This document shows, one piece after another, positions 1-10,829 of a DNA stretch of 13,082 nt. Under the pieces are notes generated by a model that saw only the letters and a program-made list of their open reading frames with translations, was not told the DNA's origin and made no database searches. Numbering within the stretch: the stretch's first letter is position 1; each line of letters begins with the position of its first letter. Source of the stretch: Hydrogenophaga sp. (GTDB lineage Bacteria; Pseudomonadota; Gammaproteobacteria; Burkholderiales; Burkholderiaceae_C); the NCBI GenBank assembly GCA_020047875.1, contig JAIFNE010000142.1, positions 1 through 13,082 of the forward strand, given 5' to 3'. The position numbers were made by a program, and so were the translations under genes.

Positions 1-1690
<1,690 letters not shown>

Positions 1691-1694
<4 letters not shown>

Positions 1695-2584
1695 GGGGTG
1701 GGGGCGTGCGGCGCTTGCTGCACCGCAAGGGATTCGGCGGTGAGCAACAGCACCTGGTCGCGGCCGGCGCTGGTCGCCAGCCACACCACGTCGAGTTGCG
1801 GGAAGGCCGCTTCAAAGTGGGCCCGCTCGTTGCCAATTTCCAGCACCAGCACGCCATCGGGCGCGAGGCACGCGGGCGCGTCGCGCAGCAACTGGCGAAT
1901 GAAGTCCATGCCGTCTGTGCCGCCGGCCAGGGCCAGTTGGGGCTCGGCCAGGTATTCCGGCGGCAGCGCGCTCATGCTGCGGGCGTTCACATAGGGCGGG
2001 TTGCAGAGAATGAGCTGATAGGGACCGGGGCAGTTGCGCAGGCCGTCGGATTCGATGAGCTGAATGCGGTCTTGCAGCTGGTGCCGCTGCACGTTGATGC
2101 CCGCCACGGCCAGCGCATCGGCAGACAGGTCGGCGCCTGTGACGGTGATGTCTGGCCAGGCCATGGCCGCCAGAACCGCCAGGCTGCCATTGCCGGTGCA
2201 CAGGTCGAGCACGTGCTGGGTGTTGTCGCTGAGCCAGTCGTCGAAATCGCCATCGGCGATCAGCTCGGCGATGAAGCTGCGCGGCACGATGGCGCGTTCG
2301 TCCACATAGAACGGCACGCCTTGCAACCAGGCTTCGCGGGTGAGGTAGGCGGCGGGCTGGCGGGTGTCGATCCGGCGCGCGATCAGGGCATTGACCGCCT
2401 GTACCTGCGCCTCGGTCACGGTGTGGGTGGCCAGCGCGTCGAGGTCGCTGTCCAGTGGCAGGCCCAGCTGCCACAGCAGCAGCCAGGCGGCTTCGTCGCG
2501 GGCGTTGGTGGTGCCGTGGCCGTAGGCCAATGGCGCAGCAGCCAGGCTCGCCGTGGCCTGGGTCAGAAGGTCTTGCAGGGTCAT
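1691..2584 (-). CDS. prmB: Ribosomal protein uL3 (L3) N5-glutamine methyltransferase PrmB
   Basis: SAM-dependent class I methyltransferase of 297 residues that in E. coli methylates a glutamine side chain of ribosomal protein uL3 during large-subunit assembly. Seen: an N-terminal helical substrate-binding domain (about 1-90), then the PrmB-type segment PFYVDERAIVPRSFIAELI at 91-109. The SAM motif I DLCTGNGSLA is at 127-136, the acidic motif II GADLS near 151-155, and the catalytic NPPY at 195-198. The serine after VPR and the IAELI that follows favour PrmB over PrmC, which methylates release factors and normally has IPRPETE there. I chose the MTLQDL start because it gives the usual length and forms an ATGA overlap with the upstream dapE stop; the longer in-frame extension lies inside dapE. 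The 3' end overlaps the yheS start by the same four bases. There is no Shine-Dalgarno, consistent with translational coupling. Confidence 0.93.
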
Positions 2585-3758
2585 GGGGTGATGCGTGCCG
2601 CGCTGGCCTGGGTGGCCAGGTTTTCCAGCACGCGCCGGTAGGTGTTCTTGAGCGGTTCGATGTCGGCCACCGCCACGCATTCGTCGATCTTGTGAATCGT
2701 CGCGTTGGGCGGGCCGAGCTCGATCACCTGCGGGCAGACCTGGGCGATGAAGCGCCCGTCGCTGGTGCCGCCCGTGGTCGAGAGCTGGGTCTCCAGGCCG
2801 GTTTCGGCGCGGATCGCGTCGCGCACCGCATCAACCAGGGTGCCGGGCGGGGTGAGAAATGGGCGCCCGCCCAGCGTCCAGTCGAGCCCGTAATCGGCAC
2901 TGGCTTGCAAACCGTGTTCGGCCAGCAGCGCGGTCACGCGCTGCTGCAGACCCTCGGGGGTGGACTCGGTGGAAAAGCGGAAGTTGAAATCGATCACCAC
3001 GGTGCCCGGGATCACGTTGCTCGCGCCGGTGCCGCCGTGGATGTTGCTCACCTGAAAGCTGGTGGGCGGAAAGAAGGCGTTGCCCGCGTCCCAGGTTTCG
3101 GCGGCAAGCGCAGCGAGCGCGGGCGCGGCCAAGTGGATCGGGTTTCGGGCGAGGTGCGGGTAGGCGATGTGGCCCTGGATGCCCTTGACAGTGAGCTTGC
3201 CGCTGAGCGTGCCGCGCCGGCCGTTCTTGATCATGTCGCCGGTGCGCTCCACCGAGGTCGGCTCCCCCACGATGCACCAGTCCAGCCGCTCGCCGCGCTG
3301 GGTGAGCGCTTGGCAGACCACCACCGTGCCATCGGTGGCTGGGCCTTCTTCATCGCTGGTGAGCAAGAAGGCGATGTCGATGGGCGGTTGCGGCGTGGCG
3401 GTCAGAAACTCTTCGCAGGCCACCACCATGGCTGCCAGCGACGTCTTCATGTCGCTGGCGCCGCGGCCAAAGAGTTTGCCGTCCCGGTGGCTGGGCACAA
3501 ACGGATCGCTGGCCCAGGCTGTGAGCGGGCCAGTGGGCACCACGTCGGTGTGGCCGGCAAAAATCAGCGTGGGCTGGCGGCCTTCGCCCTTGCGAGCCCA
3601 CAGGTTGGTGACCCGGCACTCGGGTGGACCACTCTCCAGCGTCTCGCAGCGAAAGCCCAGCGTGTTCAGGCGCTCGGCAATCAGGGTCTGGCAGCCCTCG
3701 TCACGCGGGGTGACGGAGGGCCGGGCGATCAGGGCTTCGGTCAGGCGCAGCGTGGCAG

Positions 3759-3762
<4 letters not shown>
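2581..3762 (-). CDS. dapE: Succinyl-diaminopimelate desuccinylase DapE
   Basis: Di-zinc M20-family hydrolase of 393 residues that splits N-succinyl-LL-2,6-diaminopimelate into succinate and LL-diaminopimelate, in the lysine/peptidoglycan pathway of the cytoplasm. Metal ligands expected for the family are all visible: H71 and D73 in GHTDVV, D104 in GRGASDMK, E138 (general base) and E139 in TSDEEGPA, E167 in GEPTS, and H357 in NATIHK. The dimerisation (lid) domain lies about 180-295, with the conserved GHIAYPH at 197-203 and SNVIPG near 248-253. The MTATLRL start gives the typical length and overlaps the upstream pilU-type stop as ATGA; an extended in-frame start would lie inside that gene. No Shine-Dalgarno is seen. 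It works with dapD and dapC in the same transcription unit, but is separated from them by the pilus ATPase gene. Confidence 0.96.
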
Positions 3763-4922
<1,160 letters not shown>

Positions 4923-4927
4923 GCTGG

Positions 4928-4935
4928 TTCCTTCT
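4928..4935 (-). promoter_or_regulatory. Strong ribosome binding site of the pilU-type gene
   Basis: On the minus strand AGAAGGAA lies five bases before the ATG at 4922-4920. It supports the MSSGTM start over the internal M6. It is the only clear Shine-Dalgarno among the gene starts in this window, which suggests translation of the four coupled genes pilU-dapE-prmB-yheS is initiated here. Confidence 0.7.
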
Positions 4936-4986
4936 GGCGTTTAGGAAGACAAAGCTTCGCTGGCCGACCGGTCGCAGCCCCCTTGC

Positions 4987-5008
4987 CGGGCACGCGACGG
5001 GTCGCCCG
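4987..5008 (-). other. GC-rich hairpin between dapD and the pilU-type gene
   Basis: The 95-bp gap after dapD contains the inverted repeat GCGAC-GG-GTCGC (4994-5005). It can be extended by a CGG/CCG outer stem across a four-base bulge. A short palindrome GACCGGTC lies nearby at 4966-4973. No T-run follows on either strand, so this is not a standard intrinsic terminator. It could attenuate transcription or protect an mRNA end between dapCD and the downstream coupled genes, or it could be chance in GC-rich DNA. Confidence 0.25.
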
Positions 5009-5017
5009 GGCGGGGCA

Positions 5018-5842
5018 TCAGTCGCGCAGCAGTTCGTTCAGGCTGGTTTTGGCGCGCGTTTGCGCGTCGACCCGCTTGACGATGATGGCCGCATACAGGT
5101 TGTATTTGCCGCCGTCTTTGGGCAGGCTGCCGCTGATCACCACCGAGCCCGCCGGCACGCGGCCATAGCTCACGGTGTCGGTGGACCGGTCGTAAATGGG
5201 GGTGCTCTGGCCGATGTAGACGCCCATGGAGATGACCGAGTTTTCCTCGACCACCACGCCCTCGACCACCTCCGAGCGTGCGCCGATGAAGCAGTTGTCT
5301 TCAATGATGGTGGGCCCCGCCTGCAGCGGCTCCAGCACACCACCAATGCCAACGCCACCCGAAAGGTGCACGTTTTTACCGATCTGCGCGCAGGAGCCCA
5401 CCGTGGCCCAGGTGTCGACCATGGTGCCTTCGCCCACATAGGCGCCGATGTTCACGTAGCTCGGCATCAGGATGGCGCCCTTGGCAATGAAGCTGCCGCG
5501 GCGCGCCACGGCCGGCGGTACCACGCGCACGCCGGTGGCCTTCATCTCGGCCTCGCTCAGGTGGGCAAACTTGGTTTGGACCTTGTCGTAGAAGGCGAGG
5601 TCGCCGCTCTTGATGATCTCGTTGTCCTTCAGGCGGAACGACAGCAACACCGCCTTCTTGATCCACTGGTGCACCGTCCACTGGCCCACCGCTTCGCGCG
5701 TGGCCACGCGCAGCCGACCCATGTTGAGCTCGGCGATCACGTGGTCCACCGCGTCGGTCACTTCTTTGGGCGCGGAGGCGGGGGTGAGGTCGGCGCGGTT
5801 GTCCCAGGCGGTGTCGATCAGGTTTTGCAGTTGTTGGGTCAT
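5018..5842 (-). CDS. dapD: Tetrahydrodipicolinate N-succinyltransferase DapD
   Basis: Transfers succinyl from succinyl-CoA to tetrahydrodipicolinate, the committed step of the succinylase route to meso-diaminopimelate. At 274 residues it has the same length as the E. coli enzyme. Seen: helical N-terminal domain (1-100) with WTVHQWIKKAVLLSFRL at 55-71, then a left-handed beta-helix of imperfect hexapeptide repeats (about 108-240). The helix contains GSFIAKGAILMPSYVNIGAY, TMVDTWATVG (D143) and ARSEVVEG (E191). D143 and E191 appear to match the catalytic Asp/Glu pair described for the family. The C-terminal KYNLYAAIIVK is also typical. The start MTQQLQNLID fits family length; it has no recognisable Shine-Dalgarno and lies 42 bases downstream of the dapC stop, so one transcript is likely. 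Its product is the substrate of the transaminase encoded just upstream. Confidence 0.97.
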   Translation of the reverse strand: MTQQLQNLIDTAWDNRADLTPASAPKEVTDAVDHVIAELNMGRLRVATREAVGQWTVHQWIKKAVLLSFRLKDNEIIKSGDLAFYDKVQTKFAHLSEAEMKATGVRVVPPAVARRGSFIAKGAILMPSYVNIGAYVGEGTMVDTWATVGSCAQIGKNVHLSGGVGIGGVLEPLQAGPTIIEDNCFIGARSEVVEGVVVEENSVISMGVYIGQSTPIYDRSTDTVSYGRVPAGSVVISGSLPKDGGKYNLYAAIIVKRVDAQTRAKTSLNELLRD

Positions 5843-5884
5843 GTTGTTGCAGCGTGTGGATGTCGAAGAGAAAGCTGAGCGTGA

Positions 5885-7102
5885 TCAGCCGCGGCAGAAG
5901 CTGGCGATGCGTTGCGCAGCTTCCAGGCATTCGGCGGTTTCGGCCACCAGGGCCATGCGAATCCTGCCCGTGCCGGGGTTGTGGCCGTTGATCTCGCGAG
6001 CGAGGTAGCTGCCGGGCAAAACGGTCACATTGTATTGAGCCAGCAGTTCGCGGGCGAAGGCTTCGTCGGCGCTGAGACCGTCGGCGCCATGGGCGAAGCG
6101 GGCGGGTACGCCAGCCCAGAGGTAGAAGGCGGCATCGGGCAGGGCGACCTCCATCACCTCGGCCAGCACCGGCGTGACCTGGGCGAACTTGTCGCGGTAC
6201 ATGCGCCGGTTCTCGACCACGTGGGCCTCGTCGCCCCAGGCCGCCACGCTGGCCGCCTGCACCGCCGGGCTCATGGCGCCGCCGTGGTAGGTGCGGTAGA
6301 GCAAAAAGGGCTCGATCAGTGCGGCATCGCCAGCCACGAAACCGCTGCGCAGGCCGGGCGCGTTGCTGCGCTTGGACAGGCTGGTGAAGGCCACCAAGTT
6401 CTTGAAGTCGTTGCGGCCCAGCTGCGCCGACGCTTCCAGGCCACCCAGCGGCGGCTCTTCCCGAAAGTAGATTTCGCTGTAGCACTCGTCGGAGGCAATC
6501 ACAAAGCCGTGGCGGTCGCTCAGGGCGAACAGCTTGCGCCATTCTTCGAGCGGCATCACCGCGCCGGTGGGGTTGCCGGGCGAGCAGACAAACAGCAGCT
6601 GGGTGGTGGCCCAGACCGAGTCGGGCACGCTGTCCCAGTCGGGCGCGAAGTTGCGCGCCGGGTCGCTGGCCACGTAATGCGGCGTGGCGCCGGCGAGCAG
6701 GGTCGCACCTTCGTAAATTTGATAGAACGGGTTGGGAAACACCACCGTGGCGCCGGGCCGTGTGGGGTCAATCACCGTCTGCGCGAAGGCAAACAGGGCC
6801 TCGCGCGAGCCGTTGACCGGCAGCACCTGCGTTATGGCGTCCACCGCCACGCCATAGCGGCGCTGCACCCAGGCCGCGCAGGCCTCGCGCAGGGCGGGCA
6901 CGCCCGCGGTGGCCGGGTAGCTGGCCAGGCCGGTGTCGAGCGCGCCCGAGAGCGCCTGTTTGATCAGCTCGGGGGTGGCGTGTTTGGGTTCGCCTATGCC
7001 CAGGCTGATGGCGCGGTGTGCCGGTTCGGGCGTGACGCCGTTGAACAGCTGGCGCAGTCGCTCAAACGGATACGGCTGCAAGAGGGACAACTTGGGGTTC
7101 AT
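5885..7102 (-). CDS. dapC: Succinyldiaminopimelate transaminase DapC
   Basis: PLP-dependent class I/II aminotransferase of 405 residues that converts N-succinyl-2-amino-6-ketopimelate to succinyl-diaminopimelate with glutamate as donor. It resembles the Bordetella-type DapC used by betaproteobacteria in place of ArgD. Seen: N-terminal QPYPFERLRQLF and GIGEPKH, the NGSREALFAFAQ segment near 97-108, and SPGNPTG 174-180 (N177). ASDECYSEIY follows at 203-212 (D205 and Y208 contact PLP), then SLSKRSNAPGLRSGF with Schiff-base K244, and RIRMAL with the substrate-carboxylate arginine R382. The start is the typical MNPKLSLLQPYPF and has no Shine-Dalgarno. It is the first gene of the minus-strand unit, followed 42 bases later by dapD. 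Its neighbours dapD and dapE supply the preceding and following reactions, which supports DapC over a generic aminotransferase. Confidence 0.95.
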   Translation of the reverse strand: MNPKLSLLQPYPFERLRQLFNGVTPEPAHRAISLGIGEPKHATPELIKQALSGALDTGLASYPATAGVPALREACAAWVQRRYGVAVDAITQVLPVNGSREALFAFAQTVIDPTRPGATVVFPNPFYQIYEGATLLAGATPHYVASDPARNFAPDWDSVPDSVWATTQLLFVCSPGNPTGAVMPLEEWRKLFALSDRHGFVIASDECYSEIYFREEPPLGGLEASAQLGRNDFKNLVAFTSLSKRSNAPGLRSGFVAGDAALIEPFLLYRTYHGGAMSPAVQAASVAAWGDEAHVVENRRMYRDKFAQVTPVLAEVMEVALPDAAFYLWAGVPARFAHGADGLSADEAFARELLAQYNVTVLPGSYLAREINGHNPGTGRIRMALVAETAECLEAAQRIASFCRG

Positions 7103-7106
7103 CAGA

Positions 7107-7117
7107 CCGATTATCGG
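7107..7117. promoter_or_regulatory. 11-bp palindrome CCGATTATCGG next to the dapC start
   Basis: Perfect arms CCGAT/ATCGG around one central base, ending four bases before the dapC initiation codon. It overlaps the GATAAT candidate -10 box. A repressor bound here would block the dapC promoter, but no regulator is identified and a short palindrome can be chance. Confidence 0.3.
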
Positions 7118-7214
7118 CGCCCGTGCGAGCCGCTATGGGTTATGGGGCTGTGCCGGTGACTGGCTGTGCCCGGGTGCTGCGCGGTATCATGCGCGGTGGT
7201 GTTTGCCCCTGCGG

Positions 7215-7229
7215 CGAATTGAAAATTCG
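7215..7229. promoter_or_regulatory. AT-rich inverted repeat upstream of smc
   Basis: CGAATT-GAA-AATTCG: six-base perfect arms with a three-base spacer, 57 bases before the smc GTG. It lies in an AT-rich patch that contrasts with the GC-rich surroundings. This could be an operator or part of the smc promoter. Nothing in the window identifies the binding protein. Confidence 0.3.
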
Positions 7230-7285
7230 TTACAAATCAATCGCTTAGCCTCTGCGACCCTTTTGCGGTCTTTGCCCCACTTCCC

Positions 7286-10200
7286 GTGCGCCTCAATTCG
7301 ATCAAGCTCTCCGGCTTCAAGTCTTTCGCCGAGCCGACCAACTTCCTGTTGCCAGGGCAGTTGGTGGGCGTGGTGGGGCCCAATGGCTGCGGCAAGTCCA
7401 ACATCATGGATGCGGTGCGCTGGGTGCTGGGCGAGTCCAAGGCGTCCGAGCTGCGCGGCGAGTCGATGCAGGACGTGATCTTCAACGGCACCACCAGCCG
7501 CAAGCCCGCCAGCCGGGCCAGCGTGGAGCTTGTGTTCGACAACAGCGACCACCGGGCCGGTGGCCAGTGGGGCCAGTTCACCGAGATCGCCGTGCGGCGC
7601 GTGCTCACGCGCGACGGCACCAGCAGCTACTACATCAACAACCAGCCGGTGCGCCGCCGCGATGTGCAAGACGTGTTCCTGGGCACCGGGCTGGGCCCGC
7701 GCGCCTACGCCATCATTGGCCAGGGCACCATCAGCCGCATCATTGAAAGCCGGCCCGAGGAACTGCGGCTCTTTCTGGAGGAGGCCGCTGGCGTCTCCAA
7801 GTACAAGGAGCGCCGGCGCGAGACCGCCAACCGCCTGGCCGACACCCGCGAAAACCTCACCCGGGTAGAAGACATCCTGCGCGAGCTCAACGCCCAGCTC
7901 GACAAGCTCGAACAGCAGGCCGAGGTGGCCACGCGCTACCACGCGCTGCAGGCCGGCGCCACGCTCAAGCAACACCAGCTCTGGTTTCTCAGGCGCGCCG
8001 AGGCCGAGGCGGATCAGGTGCAGGTGCAGCAGGCCGCCGCGCAGGCCTTGACCGATCTGGAGTCGCGCACCGCCGATCTGCGCCGCATCGAGTCCGAGCT
8101 GGAAACCATTCGCCAAGCCCATTACGCGGCCGGCGATCAGGTGAACCAAGCGCAGGGCCGGCTTTATGAAGCCAGCGCGGAGGTGGGCAAGCTGGAGGCC
8201 GAGATCCGCTTTGTGGTCGAGGGGCGAAACCGGGTCGAGCAGCGCCTGCTGCAGCTGCAGGCGCAACTGGGTTCCTGGAGCGCCCGCAGCGAAGAGGCCG
8301 GTACGGAGCTGGAACAGATTGCCGAGAGCCTGGTGGCGGCCGAAGAGCAGTCGGTGGTGCTGGCGGCGCAGGGCGAAGAGCAGGCCAGCGCGCTGCCTTC
8401 GCTGGAAGACTCGCTGCGCCTGGCGAAACAACGCGCCAGCGAACAGCGCAACCTCGTGGGTCAGGTGCAGCAGCAGATTCAGGTGCTGGCCGCCGAGCAG
8501 CGCAGCATTGAAGAGCAGAGCCGCCAGCTGAATCAGCGCCACGACCGCCTCAGCGCCGACCGCAACGCTCTGTCCGCGCCCGACGAAGCGCGTCTGCAAG
8601 ACGCGCAAGCGCAGCTTGCGGCCGCGCAGGAACAGGCCGAGGTCGCCGAGGCGGTGCTCCAAGAGCTGCAAGAGCGCGTGCCCGAGCTGGACGATGCGCG
8701 CCGCGCAGCGCAGCAGGCAGCGAACCAGGCGTCGGCCCGTCAGGCCGATTTGTCTGCGCGGATGGAAGCGCTCAAGGCCCTGCAAGAAAAGGTGAAAACC
8801 GACGGCAAGCTCGCACCCTGGCTGGCCAAGCACGGGCTGCAAGGTTTGCAAGGCCTGTGGAGCCGCATTCAGGTGGAGCCGGGCTGGGAAAGTGCGCTGG
8901 AGGCGGCGCTGCGCGAGCGCCTGGGTGCGCTTGAAGTGTCTCGGCTGGAGCTGGTGCGGGCCTTTGGCAACGATGCGCCGCCGGCCAAGCTCGCCTTCTA
9001 CCAGCCGCCTGCCGCGGCGCTGGCGCCCACCCCGGGCGCGTCAGGCCTCAAACCCCTGGCCCACTGGCTGCGCCTGAACGAGGCCGCCCAGCAAGCCCTG
9101 CTGGCCGACTGGCTCCACGGCTGCCTGAGCGCCCCCACGCTGGAAGACGCCCTTGCCGCGCGCGACCGCCTGGCGCCGGGCGAGACCGTTTTCGTGGCCA
9201 GCGGCCATGCGGTGACCGCCCACAGCGTGAGCTTCTATGCGCCCGACAGCGAGCAGTCCGGCCTGCTGGCGCGCGCGCAAGACATTGAAAACCTCGACAA
9301 GCAGCTGCGGGCGCAGGCGCTGCTCACCGAGGAGGCGCGCGCAAGCCTGGTGCGCGCCGAAGCCGCTTACACCGAAGCCTCACAGCGCCTGGTGGGCGCC
9401 CGCCGCGATGGTGCCGACACCCGCTCGCAGGCCCACGCACTGCAGGTTGAAGCGCTGCGCCTGAGCCAGCTGGCCGAGCAATCGCGGGCGCGCAGCGCGC
9501 AGATCGACGCCGATCTGGCCGAGGTCGACGCGCAGCTGGAAGAACTGCAAGAGCGCCGCGTGACCGCCGAGGCCCGTTTTGAGGCGCTCGACGCCCAACT
9601 GGCCGACACCCAGGAGCACCACGCCGAGCTCGACGACCGGGTGATTGCCGCCGAGCGTGCGCTGACCCAGGCGCGCGAACAGCAGCGCAGCCTGGAGCGC
9701 AGCGCGCAGGAAGCCACGTTTTCCCTGCGCAGCCTGCAGGCGCGCCAGGCCGAGCTGCGCCGCGCGGTGGATACCGCCGCCTCGCAGGAAAAAGCCCTGT
9801 TTGACGAGCAGCAACGCGCCAGCGACGAACTCGCCCGGCTCAACGACGCCGCCGCCCAGGCCGGTCTGCAAAGCGCGCTGGCGATGAAGCTCGAGCGCGA
9901 GCAGGCGCTGGGCGCCCTGCGCAGCCACTACGACGACCTCACCAACAAGCTGCGCGCCAGCGACGAGCGGCGGCTCGCCCTCGAGCGCCAGCTCGACCCG
10001 CTGCGCCAGCGCATCACCGATTTCCAGCTCAAGGAGCAGGCCGCGCGCCTCGGTGTCGAGCAGTACACCCTGCAGCTCGCCGAAGCCCAGGCCGATCTCG
10101 CCGTGGTGGCGCAAAGCGTGGTCGAGGGCAACGTGCGCCTGAGCGGTTTGCAGGGCGAAATCGACCGCCTGCACCGCGAGATTCAGGCGCTCGGCGCGGT

Positions 10201-10807
10201 GAACCTGGCCGCACTCGACGAGCTCACCCAGTCGCGCGAGCGCAAAACCTTCCTCGACGCGCAGACCGCCGATCTGGTGGAAGCCATGACCACGCTGGAA
10301 GACGCGATCCGCAAGATCGACAACGAAACCCGTGAGTTGCTCGGCAGCACCTTTGAGACCGTCAACACCCATTTCGGCAAGATGTTCCCCGAGCTGTTCG
10401 GCGGCGGCAACGCGCGCCTGGTGATGACCGGCGAAGAAATCCTGGACGCCGGCGTGCAGGTGATGGCGCAGCCCCCAGGCAAGAAAAACCAGACGATTCA
10501 CCTGCTGTCTGGCGGCGAAAAAGCGTTGACCGCCATCGCCCTGGTGTTTGCGATCTTCCAGCTCAACCCGGCGCCGTTTTGCCTGCTCGACGAGGTCGAT
10601 GCGCCACTGGACGACGCCAACACCGAGCGCTACGCCCGGCTGGTCACCGCCATGTCCCGCGAGACGCAGTTTCTCTTCATCAGCCACAACAAAATTGCGA
10701 TGGAAATGGCCCGCCAGCTGATCGGCGTGACCATGCAGGAGCAGGGCGTTTCGCGCATCGTCGCGGTGGATATGGAATCTGCCGCCGGTATGCTTCAGGC
10801 CACCTGA
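7286..10807 (+). CDS. smc: Chromosome segregation ATPase SMC
   Basis: Bacterial condensin ATPase of 1173 residues that, with ScpA and ScpB, loads on and compacts the chromosome. Seen: N-terminal head MRLNSIKLSGFKSFAEPTNF with Walker A GPNGCGKSN at 31-39 and the Q-loop region near VRWVLGES. A long coiled coil with many A/Q/E/R heptads follows (about 165-505). The hinge is about 506-660 (APWLAKHGLQGLQGLWSRIQ onward), then the returning coil (660-1010). The C-terminal head has signature LSGGEKAL 1074-1081, Walker B FCLLDE 1098-1103 and D-loop DAPLDDAN, ending with the SHNK switch. The start is GTG, chosen because it begins the conserved MRLNSIKL motif; no Shine-Dalgarno precedes it. zipA follows after 22 bases, so co-transcription is likely. 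The length is typical and the frame intact, and a MukB identity is ruled out by the head sequence. Confidence 0.97.
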   Translation: MRLNSIKLSGFKSFAEPTNFLLPGQLVGVVGPNGCGKSNIMDAVRWVLGESKASELRGESMQDVIFNGTTSRKPASRASVELVFDNSDHRAGGQWGQFTEIAVRRVLTRDGTSSYYINNQPVRRRDVQDVFLGTGLGPRAYAIIGQGTISRIIESRPEELRLFLEEAAGVSKYKERRRETANRLADTRENLTRVEDILRELNAQLDKLEQQAEVATRYHALQAGATLKQHQLWFLRRAEAEADQVQVQQAAAQALTDLESRTADLRRIESELETIRQAHYAAGDQVNQAQGRLYEASAEVGKLEAEIRFVVEGRNRVEQRLLQLQAQLGSWSARSEEAGTELEQIAESLVAAEEQSVVLAAQGEEQASALPSLEDSLRLAKQRASEQRNLVGQVQQQIQVLAAEQRSIEEQSRQLNQRHDRLSADRNALSAPDEARLQDAQAQLAAAQEQAEVAEAVLQELQERVPELDDARRAAQQAANQASARQADLSARMEALKALQEKVKTDGKLAPWLAKHGLQGLQGLWSRIQVEPGWESALEAALRERLGALEVSRLELVRAFGNDAPPAKLAFYQPPAAALAPTPGASGLKPLAHWLRLNEAAQQALLADWLHGCLSAPTLEDALAARDRLAPGETVFVASGHAVTAHSVSFYAPDSEQSGLLARAQDIENLDKQLRAQALLTEEARASLVRAEAAYTEASQRLVGARRDGADTRSQAHALQVEALRLSQLAEQSRARSAQIDADLAEVDAQLEELQERRVTAEARFEALDAQLADTQEHHAELDDRVIAAERALTQAREQQRSLERSAQEATFSLRSLQARQAELRRAVDTAASQEKALFDEQQRASDELARLNDAAAQAGLQSALAMKLEREQALGALRSHYDDLTNKLRASDERRLALERQLDPLRQRITDFQLKEQAARLGVEQYTLQLAEAQADLAVVAQSVVEGNVRLSGLQGEIDRLHREIQALGAVNLAALDELTQSRERKTFLDAQTADLVEAMTTLEDAIRKIDNETRELLGSTFETVNTHFGKMFPELFGGGNARLVMTGEEILDAGVQVMAQPPGKKNQTIHLLSGGEKALTAIALVFAIFQLNPAPFCLLDEVDAPLDDANTERYARLVTAMSRETQFLFISHNKIAMEMARQLIGVTMQEQGVSRIVAVDMESAAGMLQAT

Positions 10808-10829
10808 CCCACCGCACCCAGCACACACC

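Larger units (their letters stand above)
7103..7285. promoter_or_regulatory. Divergent promoter region between dapC and smc
   Basis: This is the only divergent gap in the window and must hold promoters for the dapC unit (leftward) and smc (rightward). No strong sigma70 pair stands out. Candidates: leftward GATAAT at 7115-7110, only seven bases before the dapC ATG and without a good -35 box; rightward TATCAT at 7185-7190 with a poor -35 (TGGCTG). An AT-rich patch at 7215-7247 contains TTGAAA but no clear matching -10. The region role follows from gene layout; the individual boxes are guesses. Confidence 0.5.

Noticed and set aside
7187..8851. 554-residue minus-strand open frame running from smc into the intergenic region
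   Set aside because: Antisense to the smc head and coiled coil; leucine/alanine-rich shadow of GC-rich codons, without a plausible start context or domain.
7286..10807. SMC-like gene as part of a defence system (Wadjet or similar)
   Set aside because: Length, head motifs and neighbours fit housekeeping condensin SMC; no JetA/B/D-like partner genes are present.
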